From the NCBI GenBank assembly GCA_026398735.1, contig JAPLSH010000019.1:227825-291824 (forward strand): a stretch of DNA of 64,000 nt. The letters run 5' to 3'. Positions 9,512 to 19,253 of this stretch are shown here, piece after piece. The position numbers and the translations under genes were made by a program. This stretch comes from Pseudomonadota bacterium. Lineage in GTDB: Bacteria; Pseudomonadota; Gammaproteobacteria; Steroidobacterales; Steroidobacteraceae. The notes under the pieces were generated by a model. The model was not told the DNA's origin and ran no database searches. It was given only the letters and a program-made list of their open reading frames with translations. How positions within the stretch are numbered: position 1 is the stretch's first letter; every line of letters starts with the position of its first letter.

Positions 9512-10072
9512 ATGCAGAGCCGCGATAACCTGATCTGGATTGATCTTGAGATGACTGGGCTGTCGCCCGAGCGCGACGTCATCATCGAGATCGCCACCGT
9601 GGTCACCGACGCGCAGCTGCAAGTGCTGGCGGAAGGGCCGGTCATTGCTATTCACCAAAGTGACGAGATCTTGGCTGGCATGGACGAGTGGAACACACGC
9701 CAACACGGCGGTTCGGGTCTGGTTGACCGGGTGCGTGCAAGTACCCACGATCACGCAGCTGCTGAGGCAGCTACGCTGGCTTTTCTGGAGCAGTGGGTGC
9801 CAGCGGGTGCATCGCCGATGTGTGGCAACAGCATCTGTCAGGATCGGCGTTTCATGGCGCGCCATATGCCGGCGCTGGAGCGCTGGTTTCACTATCGCAA
9901 CTTGGATGTCAGCACTCTCAAAGAACTGGCACGGCGCTGGGCACCGCAGGTCTCGGCAGGGTTCAGCAAAAACGCAGCCCATCTGGCGCTGGCTGATGTG
10001 CACGATTCAATCCGTGAATTGGCCTATTACCGCGAACATTTGTTTGCTGCAGTCTGTGCACCCACTGCTTGA
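9512..10072 (+). CDS. orn: Oligoribonuclease
   Basis: 186-residue DEDDh 3'-5' exonuclease that finishes degradation of 2-5 nt RNAs. Exo I motif is W-I-D-L-E-M-T-G-L (Asp11, Glu13), and the C-terminal H-L-A-L-A-D-V-H-D carries the His and last Asp. Length equals the family norm. Divergent from rsgA; a DUF1249 gene follows 32 bp later. Confidence 0.95.
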   Translation: MQSRDNLIWIDLEMTGLSPERDVIIEIATVVTDAQLQVLAEGPVIAIHQSDEILAGMDEWNTRQHGGSGLVDRVRASTHDHAAAEAATLAFLEQWVPAGASPMCGNSICQDRRFMARHMPALERWFHYRNLDVSTLKELARRWAPQVSAGFSKNAAHLALADVHDSIRELAYYREHLFAAVCAPTA

Positions 10073-10104
10073 AGACCGCCGCTTTGCTGCGGTAGTTTGA
10101 AAAC

Positions 10105-10551
10105 ATGCTAACTGAAGCTACTTTACCGGTGTCTTGGCGCGCGAAGCCGCGTAGCTTCGTGGCGTTGATGGGCCTGTACGAAAGCAACTATCTGCGTTTA
10201 CTGCGGTTATGCGGTGATCCGCAAGCACTGCCAGCGTTGCGCCTTGCGCTGGTCGAGGGCGATTGTCCCTTGCAGCTGACGGTGGCGGCGCGTACGCCCT
10301 ATACCACCGAGCTTGAACTCACTTATGTAATGCCGGATACCGACGAGCATCTGCCGGATCTGCGGGTCAAGCTCTATAGCGATGCGCGTATGGCTGAGGC
10401 GCTATCCTGCGCCAATCAGCCGCTGCATCCGGCGCTGCGCGCTTTGCATCTGGCCACGGCCGCAGAGCAATTTGATCAACGCTGGCGCCTCAATGTATTG
10501 CTCAACAAGTGGCTCGAATACTTGTTGGACCGTGGCTATCAGTTGAGCTGA
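10105..10551 (+). CDS. DUF1249 family protein (YqiB-like)
   Basis: 148 residues without signal peptide or membrane segment. It matches the DUF1249 pattern: an N-terminal L-Y-E-S-N-Y-L-R-L-L-R-L, a central Y-T-T-E-L-E-L-T-Y, then D-L-R-V-K-L-Y-S-D-A-R-M-A-E-A and a C-terminal L-N-V-L-L-N-K-W-L-E-Y-L-L. The function of the family is not established; in E. coli the homologue yqiB lies near cpdA and nudF. It probably belongs to the orn transcript. Confidence 0.78.
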   Translation: MLTEATLPVSWRAKPRSFVALMGLYESNYLRLLRLCGDPQALPALRLALVEGDCPLQLTVAARTPYTTELELTYVMPDTDEHLPDLRVKLYSDARMAEALSCANQPLHPALRALHLATAAEQFDQRWRLNVLLNKWLEYLLDRGYQLS

Positions 10552-10560
10552 TCAGCGCGC

Positions 10561-12759
10561 TTACTGCTTGAGCCGAACGCTGCCGTTGCTGTTGCCGGCA
10601 GCCGGGCGCACAGCAGGTGGCGCTGCGGTGCCAGACGTCGTGGCTACCACCAGATCCGCCAGCATTTGAGCGGTCTGATCGAGCAGGATGTCTGGGCCTT
10701 TGGCTGCGTTAGCGGCTTTGGCTGGCGCATCCTCAGCAGCGGCATCGGTCTCTGTGTCGTCAAGTGCCTTGAGTGGCTGCTTGCCCTGAGCCACGCGGCG
10801 CTGATTCTCACGAGCGAGTCGATCCTCATCAAGTTTGGTGCGCTCTGCGCGCCGCGTCACCAGATTCAGTGACAGCGATTTTTGTTTGCGCAGGCCTTCC
10901 ATTGCCGCGATATCGGCCGTCAGCCACGTGTAGTCGGCATCGGTATTGTTGCGTGCCGCGGAGGCTTGCAGCAGCGTGGCGACGCTGGGCAATGAGGCGG
11001 GTTGACGAGAAGCCTGGAAGGGCACGCTTTGGATACGATCCCAAGGCAGTGCGGCCTCCAATGAACTCTCGCCCACGTCATCCAAGCTGATAGCCGATGG
11101 CAGGGCGATATCGGGTTCAACGCCGCGATGCTGCGTGCTCTCGCCAGTAATGCGATAGAACTTGCCGATGGTCACGGTGAGCTGCCCGTCCACTGGACGC
11201 TGCGACCAGCGATCCAAGGGAATGAGGTTTTGTACCGTGCCCTTGCCAAAGCTGCGCTGACCGACGATATAACCGCGTCGGTAATCTTGAATGGCACCTG
11301 CGAAGATCTCTGAGGCCGATGCGCTGTATCGATCGATGAGCACCATCAGCGGGCCATCATAGGCGGTGCCGGGAATCGGATCATCGAGCACTTCGATGCG
11401 ACCGGTGGTGTCCTTAAGTTGCACTACCGGACCCTTGTCGATGAACAAGCCGGTAAGCCCGGTGGCCTCTGGTAGATAGCCGCCGCCATCGCCGCGCAGG
11501 TCTAGCACCAAGCCATCGATACCGCCTTCTTTGACCAGTTCGTCGAGCAGGCGTTTGGTGTCGCGCGTGGTGCTGCGATAGTCCTTGTCGCCCTGACTTT
11601 GCGCCTGGATGTCTTGGTAGAAGCCCGGCACGCTGACCACGCCGATGCGCACGTCGCGTCCATTGCGTTGCACGATGCGTTTTTCTTTCTTGGCCGCCTG
11701 TGCTTCAAGCGTTACCTTGCCGCGGGTGAAATCCAGGATCTTTTCTGGAGTGCCCGGGGCAGCGCCTGCCGGCAGCACTTGCAAGCGCACTAGCGTGCCG
11801 TTCTTGCCACGGATCAGTTGCACCACATCGTCGATGCGCCAGCCTATGACTTCCTGAAACGCACCGGTTTTGGCCTGGCTGATACCGACGATGCGATCGC
11901 CTGCGCCAATAGTCCCTGCCACTGCTGCAGGTCCGCCGGGGATGACATTGACGACGCTCACGTAGTCGTCAGAGGCTTGCAGCGTTGCACCGATGCCCTC
12001 GTAGCTGAGGCTCATCTGGATGCGATATTCCTCGGAATTGCGCGGCGAGAAAAAGCTGGAGTGTGGATCGAAGGTGCGCGCGAACGCATTCATGAACGAT
12101 TCGAAGATGTCTTCTGGAGTGATCTGATCGACGCGCTTGAGTACGCGCTCATAGCGCTTGTTGAGCACCTCTGCACTGTCTGTCCAGTTCTTGCCGGCCA
12201 GCACCAGTGACAGGCCGTCGCTCTTGACGCGCTTGCGCCATAGGTCATCGAGCGCAGCGGCGTTGGCGGGCCAAGGACCCTTGGCTCGATCAAATTCGAA
12301 GGTTTCCTGCACCGTCCAGTCGGGCTCGGTGCTGAGCAGCTGCATCGCATAGCGGATGCGCTCGCGGTTGCGTTGCTGATAGCGGGCAAAAATAAGAAAA
12401 GCCGGCTCGACTTCGCCGGTATGAATCATGTCATCGAAGCGCAGACGGTAGGCTTGGAACTCTGCGATGTCGGCAGCGGTGAAATAGCTGCGCTGGCTGT
12501 CGAGCAAGTTCAGATAGCGGTCAAATACCTGTGCTGACAATTCGTCGTTGATGGCGATGCGCCGGTAGTGGGCCTCTTCGAGGATGCCACTGACGCGCCG
12601 CGCAACCTGCCGCTGCCGCTCAAGCGGCGCGACGGCTCCTTGGGGCAGCGCCGTGCTGACGGCCGGGGCTCCGGACGAGCCGGCACCGACCAAAGAAAAT
12701 CCGAGGAGGCCGAGCAACGCCAAGGCGTGCAAGGGCCGACGAAAGAGTTGCGTAGTCAA
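10561..12759 (-). CDS. prc: Tail-specific periplasmic protease Prc (S41)
   Basis: About 732 residues. After a signal peptide (hydrophobic L-H-A-L-A-L-L-G-L-L-G-F) come an N-terminal helical domain, a PDZ domain (G-I-G-A-T-L-Q...G-D-R-I-V-G-I) and the S41 protease core. The Ser-Lys dyad is visible in D-R-Y-S-A-S-A-S-E-I-F-A-G-A and S-F-G-K-G-T-V-Q. A Lys/Arg-rich DUF3340-type C-terminus follows. Prc trims or degrades periplasmic proteins, including PBP3 and MepS. The frame continues upstream to 12873, but those residues do not look like a signal peptide; I place the start at the TTG 12759, with moderate certainty. Confidence 0.88.
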   Translation of the reverse strand: MTTQLFRRPLHALALLGLLGFSLVGAGSSGAPAVSTALPQGAVAPLERQRQVARRVSGILEEAHYRRIAINDELSAQVFDRYLNLLDSQRSYFTAADIAEFQAYRLRFDDMIHTGEVEPAFLIFARYQQRNRERIRYAMQLLSTEPDWTVQETFEFDRAKGPWPANAAALDDLWRKRVKSDGLSLVLAGKNWTDSAEVLNKRYERVLKRVDQITPEDIFESFMNAFARTFDPHSSFFSPRNSEEYRIQMSLSYEGIGATLQASDDYVSVVNVIPGGPAAVAGTIGAGDRIVGISQAKTGAFQEVIGWRIDDVVQLIRGKNGTLVRLQVLPAGAAPGTPEKILDFTRGKVTLEAQAAKKEKRIVQRNGRDVRIGVVSVPGFYQDIQAQSQGDKDYRSTTRDTKRLLDELVKEGGIDGLVLDLRGDGGGYLPEATGLTGLFIDKGPVVQLKDTTGRIEVLDDPIPGTAYDGPLMVLIDRYSASASEIFAGAIQDYRRGYIVGQRSFGKGTVQNLIPLDRWSQRPVDGQLTVTIGKFYRITGESTQHRGVEPDIALPSAISLDDVGESSLEAALPWDRIQSVPFQASRQPASLPSVATLLQASAARNNTDADYTWLTADIAAMEGLRKQKSLSLNLVTRRAERTKLDEDRLARENQRRVAQGKQPLKALDDTETDAAAEDAPAKAANAAKGPDILLDQTAQMLADLVVATTSGTAAPPAVRPAAGNSNGSVRLKQ

Positions 12760-12895
12760 AGTGGAACCGCCCGCGAACCTGTGGTGAGCTAAAGTAACGG
12801 TATCGGCGGTGGCCGTGCCGTGCTGTAACGAGGCTAGTCTGCCTTGGCTGCAGGAACAAGTGCCACAGGCCAACCTTTGCAGTCAGGAGTAGAAC

Positions 12896-13174
12896 TTGCG
12901 TCCTCTGGGAATGTTGCTGGCGTTGGCGTTTGGGTCTGCGGTGTGCATGACGCTGGGCTTGACCATGTCGCTAGCGGTGCTGCTGCTGGCAGCACCGTCG
13001 CATCCGGAAATCCCCGTATTGGTGCGCACGGTGCCTTGGGGACTGGTGCTGACCACTGCCGCCGGTTTCTCGCTGCTGGGTGAACTTAAGCGGCTGCCTT
13101 GGCGGCGCCGGGCCCAGCTCGCATTGGTTGTGGTGATGGTGGCTATTGCAGTCTGGTTTGCGCCAACTGCTTGA
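12896..13174 (+). CDS. Small membrane protein of unknown function (3 predicted TM segments)
   Basis: 92 residues with three hydrophobic stretches (about 5-32, 44-60 and 72-88) separated by short polar loops, the last preceded by the basic L-P-W-R-R-R. The TTG start at 12896 is favoured because AGGAG lies at 12885-12889, 6 nt upstream; the first ATG in frame is at 12911. The stop directly abuts the 3' end of the opposite-strand gene. No family was recognised. Confidence 0.6.
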   Translation: MRPLGMLLALAFGSAVCMTLGLTMSLAVLLLAAPSHPEIPVLVRTVPWGLVLTTAAGFSLLGELKRLPWRRRAQLALVVVMVAIAVWFAPTA

Positions 13175-13507
13175 TCAGCCCAGCAGCGCACGGCGCAGCC
13201 CGCGCCAGACCAACATCAGGCCATAGGGACCCGCAGCCAGCAGCCAATGGGCGACAGAGCCTTGGGCCAGTTCCTTGAGGTAGTCCAGGGTCAGGGCAAA
13301 GGGGCCGCCGGTGGCGCCGGTAAGCGGGTCACGCACATAGTCGCCAATCACAAAGTGACCACAGACCCAGATTACCGAGGGCAGCACCAACACTCCCAGG
13401 ACCAAAGCCACCGCGAAGGCGCCCAGTTCGAAACGCAGCACGCTGGTGGATTTGCCCTTGCGGGCGGCTTTGGGGTCTTTTGAGATGGATTTGTTCACGC
13501 GGGGCAT
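13175..13507 (-). CDS. Small inner-membrane protein of unknown function
   Basis: 110 residues. A basic N-terminus (P-R-V-N-K-S-I-S-K-D-P-K-A-A-R-K-G-K) precedes a strong hydrophobic segment (A-F-A-V-A-L-V-L-G-V-L-V-L-P) and a second, weaker one near the C-terminus (W-L-L-A-A-G-P-Y-G-L-M-L-V). The frame is open to 13690 but the extension is antisense to the next gene; ATG 13507 is the natural start. It is divergent from the oxidoreductase gene with only 12 bp between starts, so their promoters must lie inside each other's coding region or overlap. No known family recognised. Confidence 0.6.
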   Translation of the reverse strand: MPRVNKSISKDPKAARKGKSTSVLRFELGAFAVALVLGVLVLPSVIWVCGHFVIGDYVRDPLTGATGGPFALTLDYLKELAQGSVAHWLLAAGPYGLMLVWRGLRRALLG

Positions 13508-13519
13508 AATAGCCGCACC

Positions 13520-14473
13520 ATGCAAAAAATCAGAACCGCTGTAATCGGAGTGGGCTACCTCGGCAGGTTCCACGCCCAAAAGTATGCCGCACTGCCACAA
13601 AGCCAGTTGGTGGGTGTGGTCGACAGCAGCCTCGCCACCTGCCAAGCGGTGGGCGCAGAGTTGGGTGTGCCGGCTTATGCCGATTATCACCAGTTACTGG
13701 GCCAGGTGGATGCGGTGAGCATTGTCACCCAAACCCCGGCGCACTATGCGATCGCTGCGGACTTTCTGCGCGCTGGCGCGCATGTGTTAGTCGAGAAGCC
13801 GATGACCGAGACTCTTGAGCAGGCGCGCTCGCTCATAGAAATCGCTGCCGCTGCCGGTCGTATCTTGCAAGTGGGTCATCTGGAGCGTTTTAACGCGGCC
13901 ATTCTGGCAGCTGAGCCGAGTTTGCATGAACCGCGCTTTCTCGAATGTCATCGCTTGGCACCCTTTCGCGAGCGCGGCACCGATGTGAACGTGGTGCTGG
14001 ATCTGATGATCCATGACATTGACATCCTGCAAAGCATCGTGCGTTCACCCATTGTGTCCATCGATGCAGTGGGTACGCCGGTGTTCTCCGACGAGATTGA
14101 TATCGCCAACGCACGGCTGCGCTTTGCCAATGGCTGCGTGGCCAACACCACGGCCAGTCGCGTAAGTCTCAAGACGGAGCGGCGGCTGCGCGTGTTCCAG
14201 GACGATGCGTATATCTCCATCGATCTGCAGCAGAAGATTCTGACCGTCATTCGCAAGCGCACAGCCGATACGCCACCGGGTCCGCTGCCGGTCAGCATCG
14301 AGGAGCAGAACCTTGATCAGGGCGATGCGCTCAAGGCCGAAATCGAATCCTTCCTCAACTGTGTGCAGACCGGTGCCGCGCCAGTGGTCAGTGGTGAAGA
14401 TGGTTTGCAGGCACTGGAAACCGCGCTGCGCATCACCGAACAGGTGCAGGCCGGTCAGCGCGAGCGCGCATGA
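13520..14473 (+). CDS. Gfo/Idh/MocA family oxidoreductase
   Basis: 317 residues. N-terminal Rossmann fold (G-V-G-Y-L-G at 10-15), the family E-K-P-M at 92-95, then the substrate domain with G-H-L-E-R-F-N and the catalytic-type D-L-M-I-H-D-I-D-I-L. The G-H-L-E-R-F-N pattern resembles oxidoreductases acting on UDP-GlcNAc, such as GnnA-type 3-dehydrogenases of lipid A amino-sugar synthesis. No lpx gene or GnnB transaminase is adjacent, so the substrate is inferred only. It overlaps aguB by 4 bp (ATGA). Confidence 0.82.
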   Translation: MQKIRTAVIGVGYLGRFHAQKYAALPQSQLVGVVDSSLATCQAVGAELGVPAYADYHQLLGQVDAVSIVTQTPAHYAIAADFLRAGAHVLVEKPMTETLEQARSLIEIAAAAGRILQVGHLERFNAAILAAEPSLHEPRFLECHRLAPFRERGTDVNVVLDLMIHDIDILQSIVRSPIVSIDAVGTPVFSDEIDIANARLRFANGCVANTTASRVSLKTERRLRVFQDDAYISIDLQQKILTVIRKRTADTPPGPLPVSIEEQNLDQGDALKAEIESFLNCVQTGAAPVVSGEDGLQALETALRITEQVQAGQRERA

Positions 14474-15393
14474 GCGGCGCGCATGCACATCTAGTGTCGG
14501 GCCGCAGACCCGTGACGGTGGCGGCCACGCAGTTCGCCTGTACTTGGGATCTGTCGGCCAACCTCGATCGTGCCGAAGCGTTGGTGCGTGAGGCGGCGCG
14601 CAGCGGCGCGCAGGTGATCCTGCCGCAAGAGCTGTTTGAAACGCCGTATTTTTGTATCGAGCAGGACACGCGGCATCTGCGGTTGGCCACCTCTGTGCTG
14701 GGTAATGTGGCAGTGCAGCGCTTTATGAAGCTGGCTGCCGAACTGCAGGTTGTGGTGCCGGTGAGTTTTTTTGAGCACGCTGGTCAGGCCTATTTCAATA
14801 CCGTTGCCGTCATCGACGCCGATGGCAGTCTGCTCGGCTGCTATCGCAAATCGCACATTCCCAATGGCCCCGGCTATCAGGAAAAGACTTACTTCAGCCC
14901 AGGCGATACCGGCTTTCGTGTGTGGGATACGCGCTATGGACGCATCGGTGTGGGCATCTGTTGGGACCAGTGGTTTCCAGAGTGCGCACGTGCGATGGCG
15001 TTGCAGGGCGCCGAGCTGCTGTTGTATCCCACTGCCATCGGTAGCGAGCCGCCGCCGGCAGTGCCGGTGTTGTCACGCGATCATTGGCAGCGTGTGCAGC
15101 AGGGGCATGCGGCAGCCAATCTGGTGCCGTTGATCGCATCCAACCGTCATGGCCTGGAGCGTTCGTTGCAAGACCCGCAGGGGCTCTACATCAACTTCTA
15201 TGGCTCATCGTTCATTACAGACGCTCAGGGCGCCAAGCTTGCCGAGGCCCCCGAGGATGCCGATGCGGTGCTACTAGCCGAGCTTGATCTGCAGGCCTGT
15301 GCGCGCCTGCGTGATAACTGGTTTGTGTTTCGTGATCGCCGGCCCGAGCTTTATGGCTCGTTGTTAACCTTTGATGGTGACGGCACTGCTTGA
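14470..15393 (+). CDS. aguB: N-carbamoylputrescine amidase
   Basis: 307-residue nitrilase-superfamily hydrolase that converts N-carbamoylputrescine to putrescine in the agmatine route. The Glu-Lys-Cys triad is visible: Glu54 in L-P-Q-E-L-F-E, Lys127 in C-Y-R-K-S-H-I-P, Cys164 in G-I-C-W-D-Q-W-F-P. The W-D-Q-W-F-P-E and P-T-A-I-G-S-E-P stretches fit AguB rather than other nitrilases. Its usual partner aguA (agmatine deiminase) is not in the window. The start overlaps the oxidoreductase stop; the 3' end overlaps the opposite-strand ligase by 43 bp. Confidence 0.9.
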   Translation: MSGAHAHLVSGRRPVTVAATQFACTWDLSANLDRAEALVREAARSGAQVILPQELFETPYFCIEQDTRHLRLATSVLGNVAVQRFMKLAAELQVVVPVSFFEHAGQAYFNTVAVIDADGSLLGCYRKSHIPNGPGYQEKTYFSPGDTGFRVWDTRYGRIGVGICWDQWFPECARAMALQGAELLLYPTAIGSEPPPAVPVLSRDHWQRVQQGHAAANLVPLIASNRHGLERSLQDPQGLYINFYGSSFITDAQGAKLAEAPEDADAVLLAELDLQACARLRDNWFVFRDRRPELYGSLLTFDGDGTA

Positions 15394-17246
15394 GCAGCGC
15401 GCAGTTGCAGCGGGTTTGTACCGCTGTCATCGCTGTAGAGCTGCTCCACCAAGTCCGCGCGCCGCTCCAACACTGCAGCGCAGTTGAGCGAACCCTTGTC
15501 GGTGGCTTCGCCAGTATCCACAGTGGGTATTTCGGTCATCAAATAGGCGCGTGTAATGCGCGTGGCACTGCCGCTGGCGGCATTGGCCAGCGTGTTCAGA
15601 TGCTGTTGCAGTTTCTCAAGCAGCAACGGATGAGACAGCACCTGCTGCAGTGGTGCATCCGCCGCAAACTCGCTGCACAGTTGACGGCAGGCGGCGATAT
15701 CCGGAAACACCAACGCGCCCAGCTCAGCTCGGTTCAGACCGGTAAGCACCACATCGCGTACCAGCGGCGCGCAGTGCAACACAAACTTGGAGCGCAAGGG
15801 GCCCGCACTGACCCAGGTGCCGCTGGAGAGTTTGAAGTCTTCGGTGATGCGGCCGTCAAACAGCAAGCCGCGTGACGGATCGTCTGCGTCAATAAACTTC
15901 ACTGCATCGCCAGTGCAGAAGTAGCCCTCGTCATCAAACGCCTTGGCGGTCAGTTGCGGCGCGCGCCAATAGCCCGGCGTCACACTGGGGCCGCGCACCC
16001 GCGCTTCAAACTTGCCACCGATAGGCACCATCTTGAAATCGATGCCAGCGACCGGTGTGCCAATGCCGCCAGAGCGTCCGCCGATAAAGTTGGCAAACGT
16101 AGCCGACGGAGCGGTCTCGGTGCAGCCCAACCCGGTGATCATTGCGATGCGCTCTCCAACGGCCTCGCTGGCCAGTTGATCCAAGCTGTCCCAGATGTGC
16201 TGCGACAGACCTGCGCCGGCATAGAACATGAACTGCAGACGGCTGAAAAAGTGTTTGGCCAGAGCCGTATCGGCCTTCAACGCGTGCACCAAGGACTCGA
16301 ATCCCTTGGGCACATTGAGATACACCGTGGGGGCAATGTCGCGCAGGTTGGCGATGCTGCGTTCGAACAGTCCGGGTACCGGCTTGCCGTCGTCGATGTA
16401 TAGCGTGCCGCCGTTGTACAGCGCAAAACCCAGATTGTGATTGCCGCCGAAAGTGTGGTTCCACGGCAGCCAGTCGACGATCACCGGTGGTGGGTCTGCC
16501 AGTGACGGCAAAGCCTGCAAGCCCATTTGCTGGTTTGAACACAGCATGCGATGCGTGTTGATCACACCTTTGGGCATGCCGGTTGAGCCCGATGAAAACA
16601 GGAACTTTGCAATAGTGTCCGGGCCTACAGATTCGTGGGCGGCTTGCACAGCTGGGTCATTGCGCTCTTGTAGCAAAGACTCGAAAAGCGTGACTTGCAG
16701 ATCTGGCAGGGCATTTTGCGTTACGACAATTTCCGTACCGGCGGGCACCCCTTCCCGCAGTGCGCGGGCATAGCGTTGGCCATCCGCTGCAAACACCAAT
16801 CCCGGGGTGAGCACTTCAAGCACATGGCGCAATTTGGTGGGCTCACCTTGCACCAAGGAGTACGCAGGTGAGATGGGCGCAAAGGCGATGCCCACGTGCT
16901 GCGCAGCCAGCCCCAGCAGCGCATTCTCCAAATCGTTGTCAGAGAGAATAGCCAGAGGCCGCTCAGCCGACAGACCGCGTTGCAGCAGTGCAGCGGCGAT
17001 GCGCTGCACGCGATCCAGCACTTGCGCGTAGCTGAGCCTGCGCCACGCGCCGGCGCTGTCACGCTGGGCCAGAAACGTGCGCTCTGGCGCCACCGCAGCC
17101 CAATGGCGCAGCCGATCGGTAACCCGCGCAGGGTAATCGGCCAAGGGTTGCGTTGAGCGCAGGACGATGCTGCCGTCGGTCCTGGCCTCACAAGTGAAGT
17201 TGGACGGCCCCAGGGGCAGTGCGCGGATCGGTGCGTTTGGCATCAT
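15351..17246 (-). CDS. fcs: Feruloyl-CoA synthetase-like acyl-CoA ligase
   Basis: 631-residue ANL-superfamily enzyme. The AMP-binding P-loop is S-S-G-S-T-G-M-P-K-G at about 218-227; W-N-H-T-F-G-G-N-H and G-L-G-C-T-E-T-A-P follow, then F-D-G-R-I-T-E-D-F-K-L-S-S-G-T-W-V in the hinge. This last motif, with a long C-terminal domain, is typical of feruloyl-CoA synthases, which start side-chain shortening of ferulate and related hydroxycinnamates to vanillate and protocatechuate. It fits with ligAB at 56.3 kb. The vanillin-forming hydratase/lyase is not in the window, so the substrate is not proven. Confidence 0.82.
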   Translation of the reverse strand: MMPNAPIRALPLGPSNFTCEARTDGSIVLRSTQPLADYPARVTDRLRHWAAVAPERTFLAQRDSAGAWRRLSYAQVLDRVQRIAAALLQRGLSAERPLAILSDNDLENALLGLAAQHVGIAFAPISPAYSLVQGEPTKLRHVLEVLTPGLVFAADGQRYARALREGVPAGTEIVVTQNALPDLQVTLFESLLQERNDPAVQAAHESVGPDTIAKFLFSSGSTGMPKGVINTHRMLCSNQQMGLQALPSLADPPPVIVDWLPWNHTFGGNHNLGFALYNGGTLYIDDGKPVPGLFERSIANLRDIAPTVYLNVPKGFESLVHALKADTALAKHFFSRLQFMFYAGAGLSQHIWDSLDQLASEAVGERIAMITGLGCTETAPSATFANFIGGRSGGIGTPVAGIDFKMVPIGGKFEARVRGPSVTPGYWRAPQLTAKAFDDEGYFCTGDAVKFIDADDPSRGLLFDGRITEDFKLSSGTWVSAGPLRSKFVLHCAPLVRDVVLTGLNRAELGALVFPDIAACRQLCSEFAADAPLQQVLSHPLLLEKLQQHLNTLANAASGSATRITRAYLMTEIPTVDTGEATDKGSLNCAAVLERRADLVEQLYSDDSGTNPLQLRAAQAVPSPSKVNNEP

Positions 17247-17285
17247 GGCGGTGGTCGTCTATTGCAGGATGTTGTGGAGTTCAAC

Positions 17286-17762
17286 GTGGCAGTCAAAGTC
17301 TTGATGGTGTGTCTGGGCAATATCTGTCGGTCACCAACAGCAGAGGCGGTGCTGCGGGCTTTGGCCGCGCGCCGGGTTCCGTCATTAGAGCTGATAGTTG
17401 ATTCGGCTGGTACGGGGGCATATCACCTGGGTGAACCACCGGATTCTCGCAGTCAGGCGGTCGCGGCGTACCGCGGCTACGACCTATCGGGCTTGCGAGC
17501 CCGGCAGGTGCGAGCCAGTGACTTTGAGGAGTTTGATCTGTTGCTGGCAATGGACAAGGCCAACTGGTCTGACTTGCAGGCGCTGGCTCCGCCGCAGCGG
17601 CGGGACCGCGTGCGGCTGTTTCTCGACTATGCCCCCGGATCGGAACACCGCGAGGTGCCCGACCCGTATTACGGCGGGCCTGATGGCTTCGAGCAAGTGC
17701 TCGATCTGGCCGAACAGGCTGCCCAAGGCGTTTTAGACGCGCTCACCACCCGCGGGAGGTGA
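17286..17762 (+). CDS. Low-molecular-weight protein-tyrosine phosphatase
   Basis: About 158 residues. The C-X5-R active site is C-L-G-N-I-C-R-S (Cys9, Arg15 in this numbering), and the general acid Asp lies in the C-terminal D-P-Y-Y-G-G. These enzymes often act on bacterial tyrosine kinases of capsule synthesis, but no such kinase is nearby. A GGAG 6 nt before GTG 17286 supports this start, which also begins right at the first beta strand; an in-frame ATG at 17262 is the alternative. The 3' end overlaps that of rne by 30 bp. Confidence 0.88.
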   Translation: MAVKVLMVCLGNICRSPTAEAVLRALAARRVPSLELIVDSAGTGAYHLGEPPDSRSQAVAAYRGYDLSGLRARQVRASDFEEFDLLLAMDKANWSDLQALAPPQRRDRVRLFLDYAPGSEHREVPDPYYGGPDGFEQVLDLAEQAAQGVLDALTTRGR

Positions 17763-19253
17763 AGTCGACGCGGTGACAGGCGCCGGCGCAGCGGCCGGAT
17801 CTGCCACTGGGTCTACCTGCGCCACCACCGGTTCCGGTGCCGGCTCAACAGCAACGGTCGGCGCCGCAGCGACGGCCACCGGGTCGATGACTGCAGCCAC
17901 CACAGCCTGAACCTGCTCGGCGGCGGGTACGGCAGCGGCTTCGGCGGCGGTCACTACCGCAGCGGCCATGGGTGATGCAGCCTGTGCCGGTTCGACGACG
18001 GCAGCCAACAGCTCGGCCACCTGAGTGGGCGCCGGCTCGTTAACGACTACTTCGGCAGTTGGCGGCGCCACGACCTGGATCGGAGCGGGTTCCACAGCCG
18101 GTGGGGCTGACGACCATGACAATTGCACCTGCTGCGGATCGCGCAGCAGCGGCAGCGGGATATCACCCTCTGGAGCCTGCAGCGCAAACATCGGCGCCTC
18201 GATCTCACCCTCAGTTGAACTACCGCCTTCCTCGCCCGATACGCCGGCGGCATCGCGGTCACGACCTGCACCACCGCGACGGCGACGACGGCCACCACGA
18301 CGTGAACGACGGGGGCCTTCGCCCTCGGCGCGTGCTTCGTTCTCACCACCCTCGGCAGTGGCTGCGGCACCGACCATCACGGCCGAGCCTGCAACGGTTG
18401 CTGCAGCCACGACACCGGCGTTACTGCCGGCGTCGGCGAAGTTACCGTCGGGCTGACGCGGGGCGCGCGGCGCGCGCGGTTCACGCGGCTCGCGCGGCTC
18501 ACGGCCTTCGCCACCTTCGCGCGGCGCACCATCACGGCCCCCACGACCGCGGCCTCGGCCACGACCGCCGCCGCCAGTGCCATCCGCAGCGGCAGCCGGG
18601 GCGGCTACCACCGGGGCTGCTGCACGCTCGGCAGCAGCGCCGGCTTCGCGCAGCTCATCGCTGCGACCGTCTCGATCCCGGCTGCGGCCGTCACGACCGC
18701 CGCGGCCATCACGTCCACCACGGCCACCGCGCCCGTCGCGACCACCGCGTCCGCCGCGATCATCACGTCCGCCACGACCACCGCGCTCGCGGCCACCGTT
18801 GCGATCACCGTCGCTCTTGTCTGTTGCGGATGGCTGCTCATCACCCACCACAAAGCGCTTGATGCGCGACCACAGCGACGGCATCGGTGCCGTGGCTGCT
18901 GCCGGTGCCGCTGCCGCAGCGACAGCCTGCGTCTCACGCGGGGCCGGAGCGGGCGGTGCGGCTGTGGCCGGCATGATCGGCGCTACTGCAGCCACCGGTG
19001 CGATGGGCTTTTTGATCTGCATCGCCGGGTCCAGTACTTCCGGTGCCGTGGGCATGCGGTAGCTGGGCATCGCGTTCTCGGCCAATCCTGCTTCGTCATC
19101 GCGCACACGGCGGATGCTGTAATCGGGTGTGTCGATGTCCGGATTGGGGACGACGTACACCTCGATATGACTGCGCACTTGCAGATCATGCAGCGCATCG
19201 CGCTTTTCGTTCATCAGGTAGGTGGCTACCGGCACGGGTACCTGCACGATCAA
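17733..19253 (-). CDS. rne: Ribonuclease E, C-terminal fragment in a second frame
   Basis: 506 residues that continue RNase E after its frame breaks. They begin [16 protein letters not shown], part of the small dimerisation domain that normally follows the zinc link. A long low-complexity tail carries a dense RGG/DGRGG region, E-P-R repeats and Ala/Pro/Val-rich sequence, as in scaffold halves that bind RNA and degradosome partners. The reading begins at TTG 19253, overlapping the stop of the upstream fragment (TTGA), with AAGGA 3 nt before it. About four residues of the family pattern seem missing at the join. Either a frameshift, an artefact, or a coupled two-subunit RNase E. Confidence 0.8.
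   Translation of the reverse strand: MIVQVPVPVATYLMNEKRDALHDLQVRSHIEVYVVPNPDIDTPDYSIRRVRDDEAGLAENAMPSYRMPTAPEVLDPAMQIKKPIAPVAAVAPIMPATAAPPAPAPRETQAVAAAAAPAAATAPMPSLWSRIKRFVVGDEQPSATDKSDGDRNGGRERGGRGGRDDRGGRGGRDGRGGRGGRDGRGGRDGRSRDRDGRSDELREAGAAAERAAAPVVAAPAAAADGTGGGGRGRGRGRGGRDGAPREGGEGREPREPREPRAPRAPRQPDGNFADAGSNAGVVAAATVAGSAVMVGAAATAEGGENEARAEGEGPRRSRRGGRRRRRGGAGRDRDAAGVSGEEGGSSTEGEIEAPMFALQAPEGDIPLPLLRDPQQVQLSWSSAPPAVEPAPIQVVAPPTAEVVVNEPAPTQVAELLAAVVEPAQAASPMAAAVVTAAEAAAVPAAEQVQAVVAAVIDPVAVAAAPTVAVEPAPEPVVAQVDPVADPAAAPAPVTASTSPPAGGERV

Noticed and set aside
18059-18862. Plus-strand frame of 267 codons rich in Arg and His
   Set aside because: Antisense of the RGG-rich tail of RNase E; low-complexity shadow.
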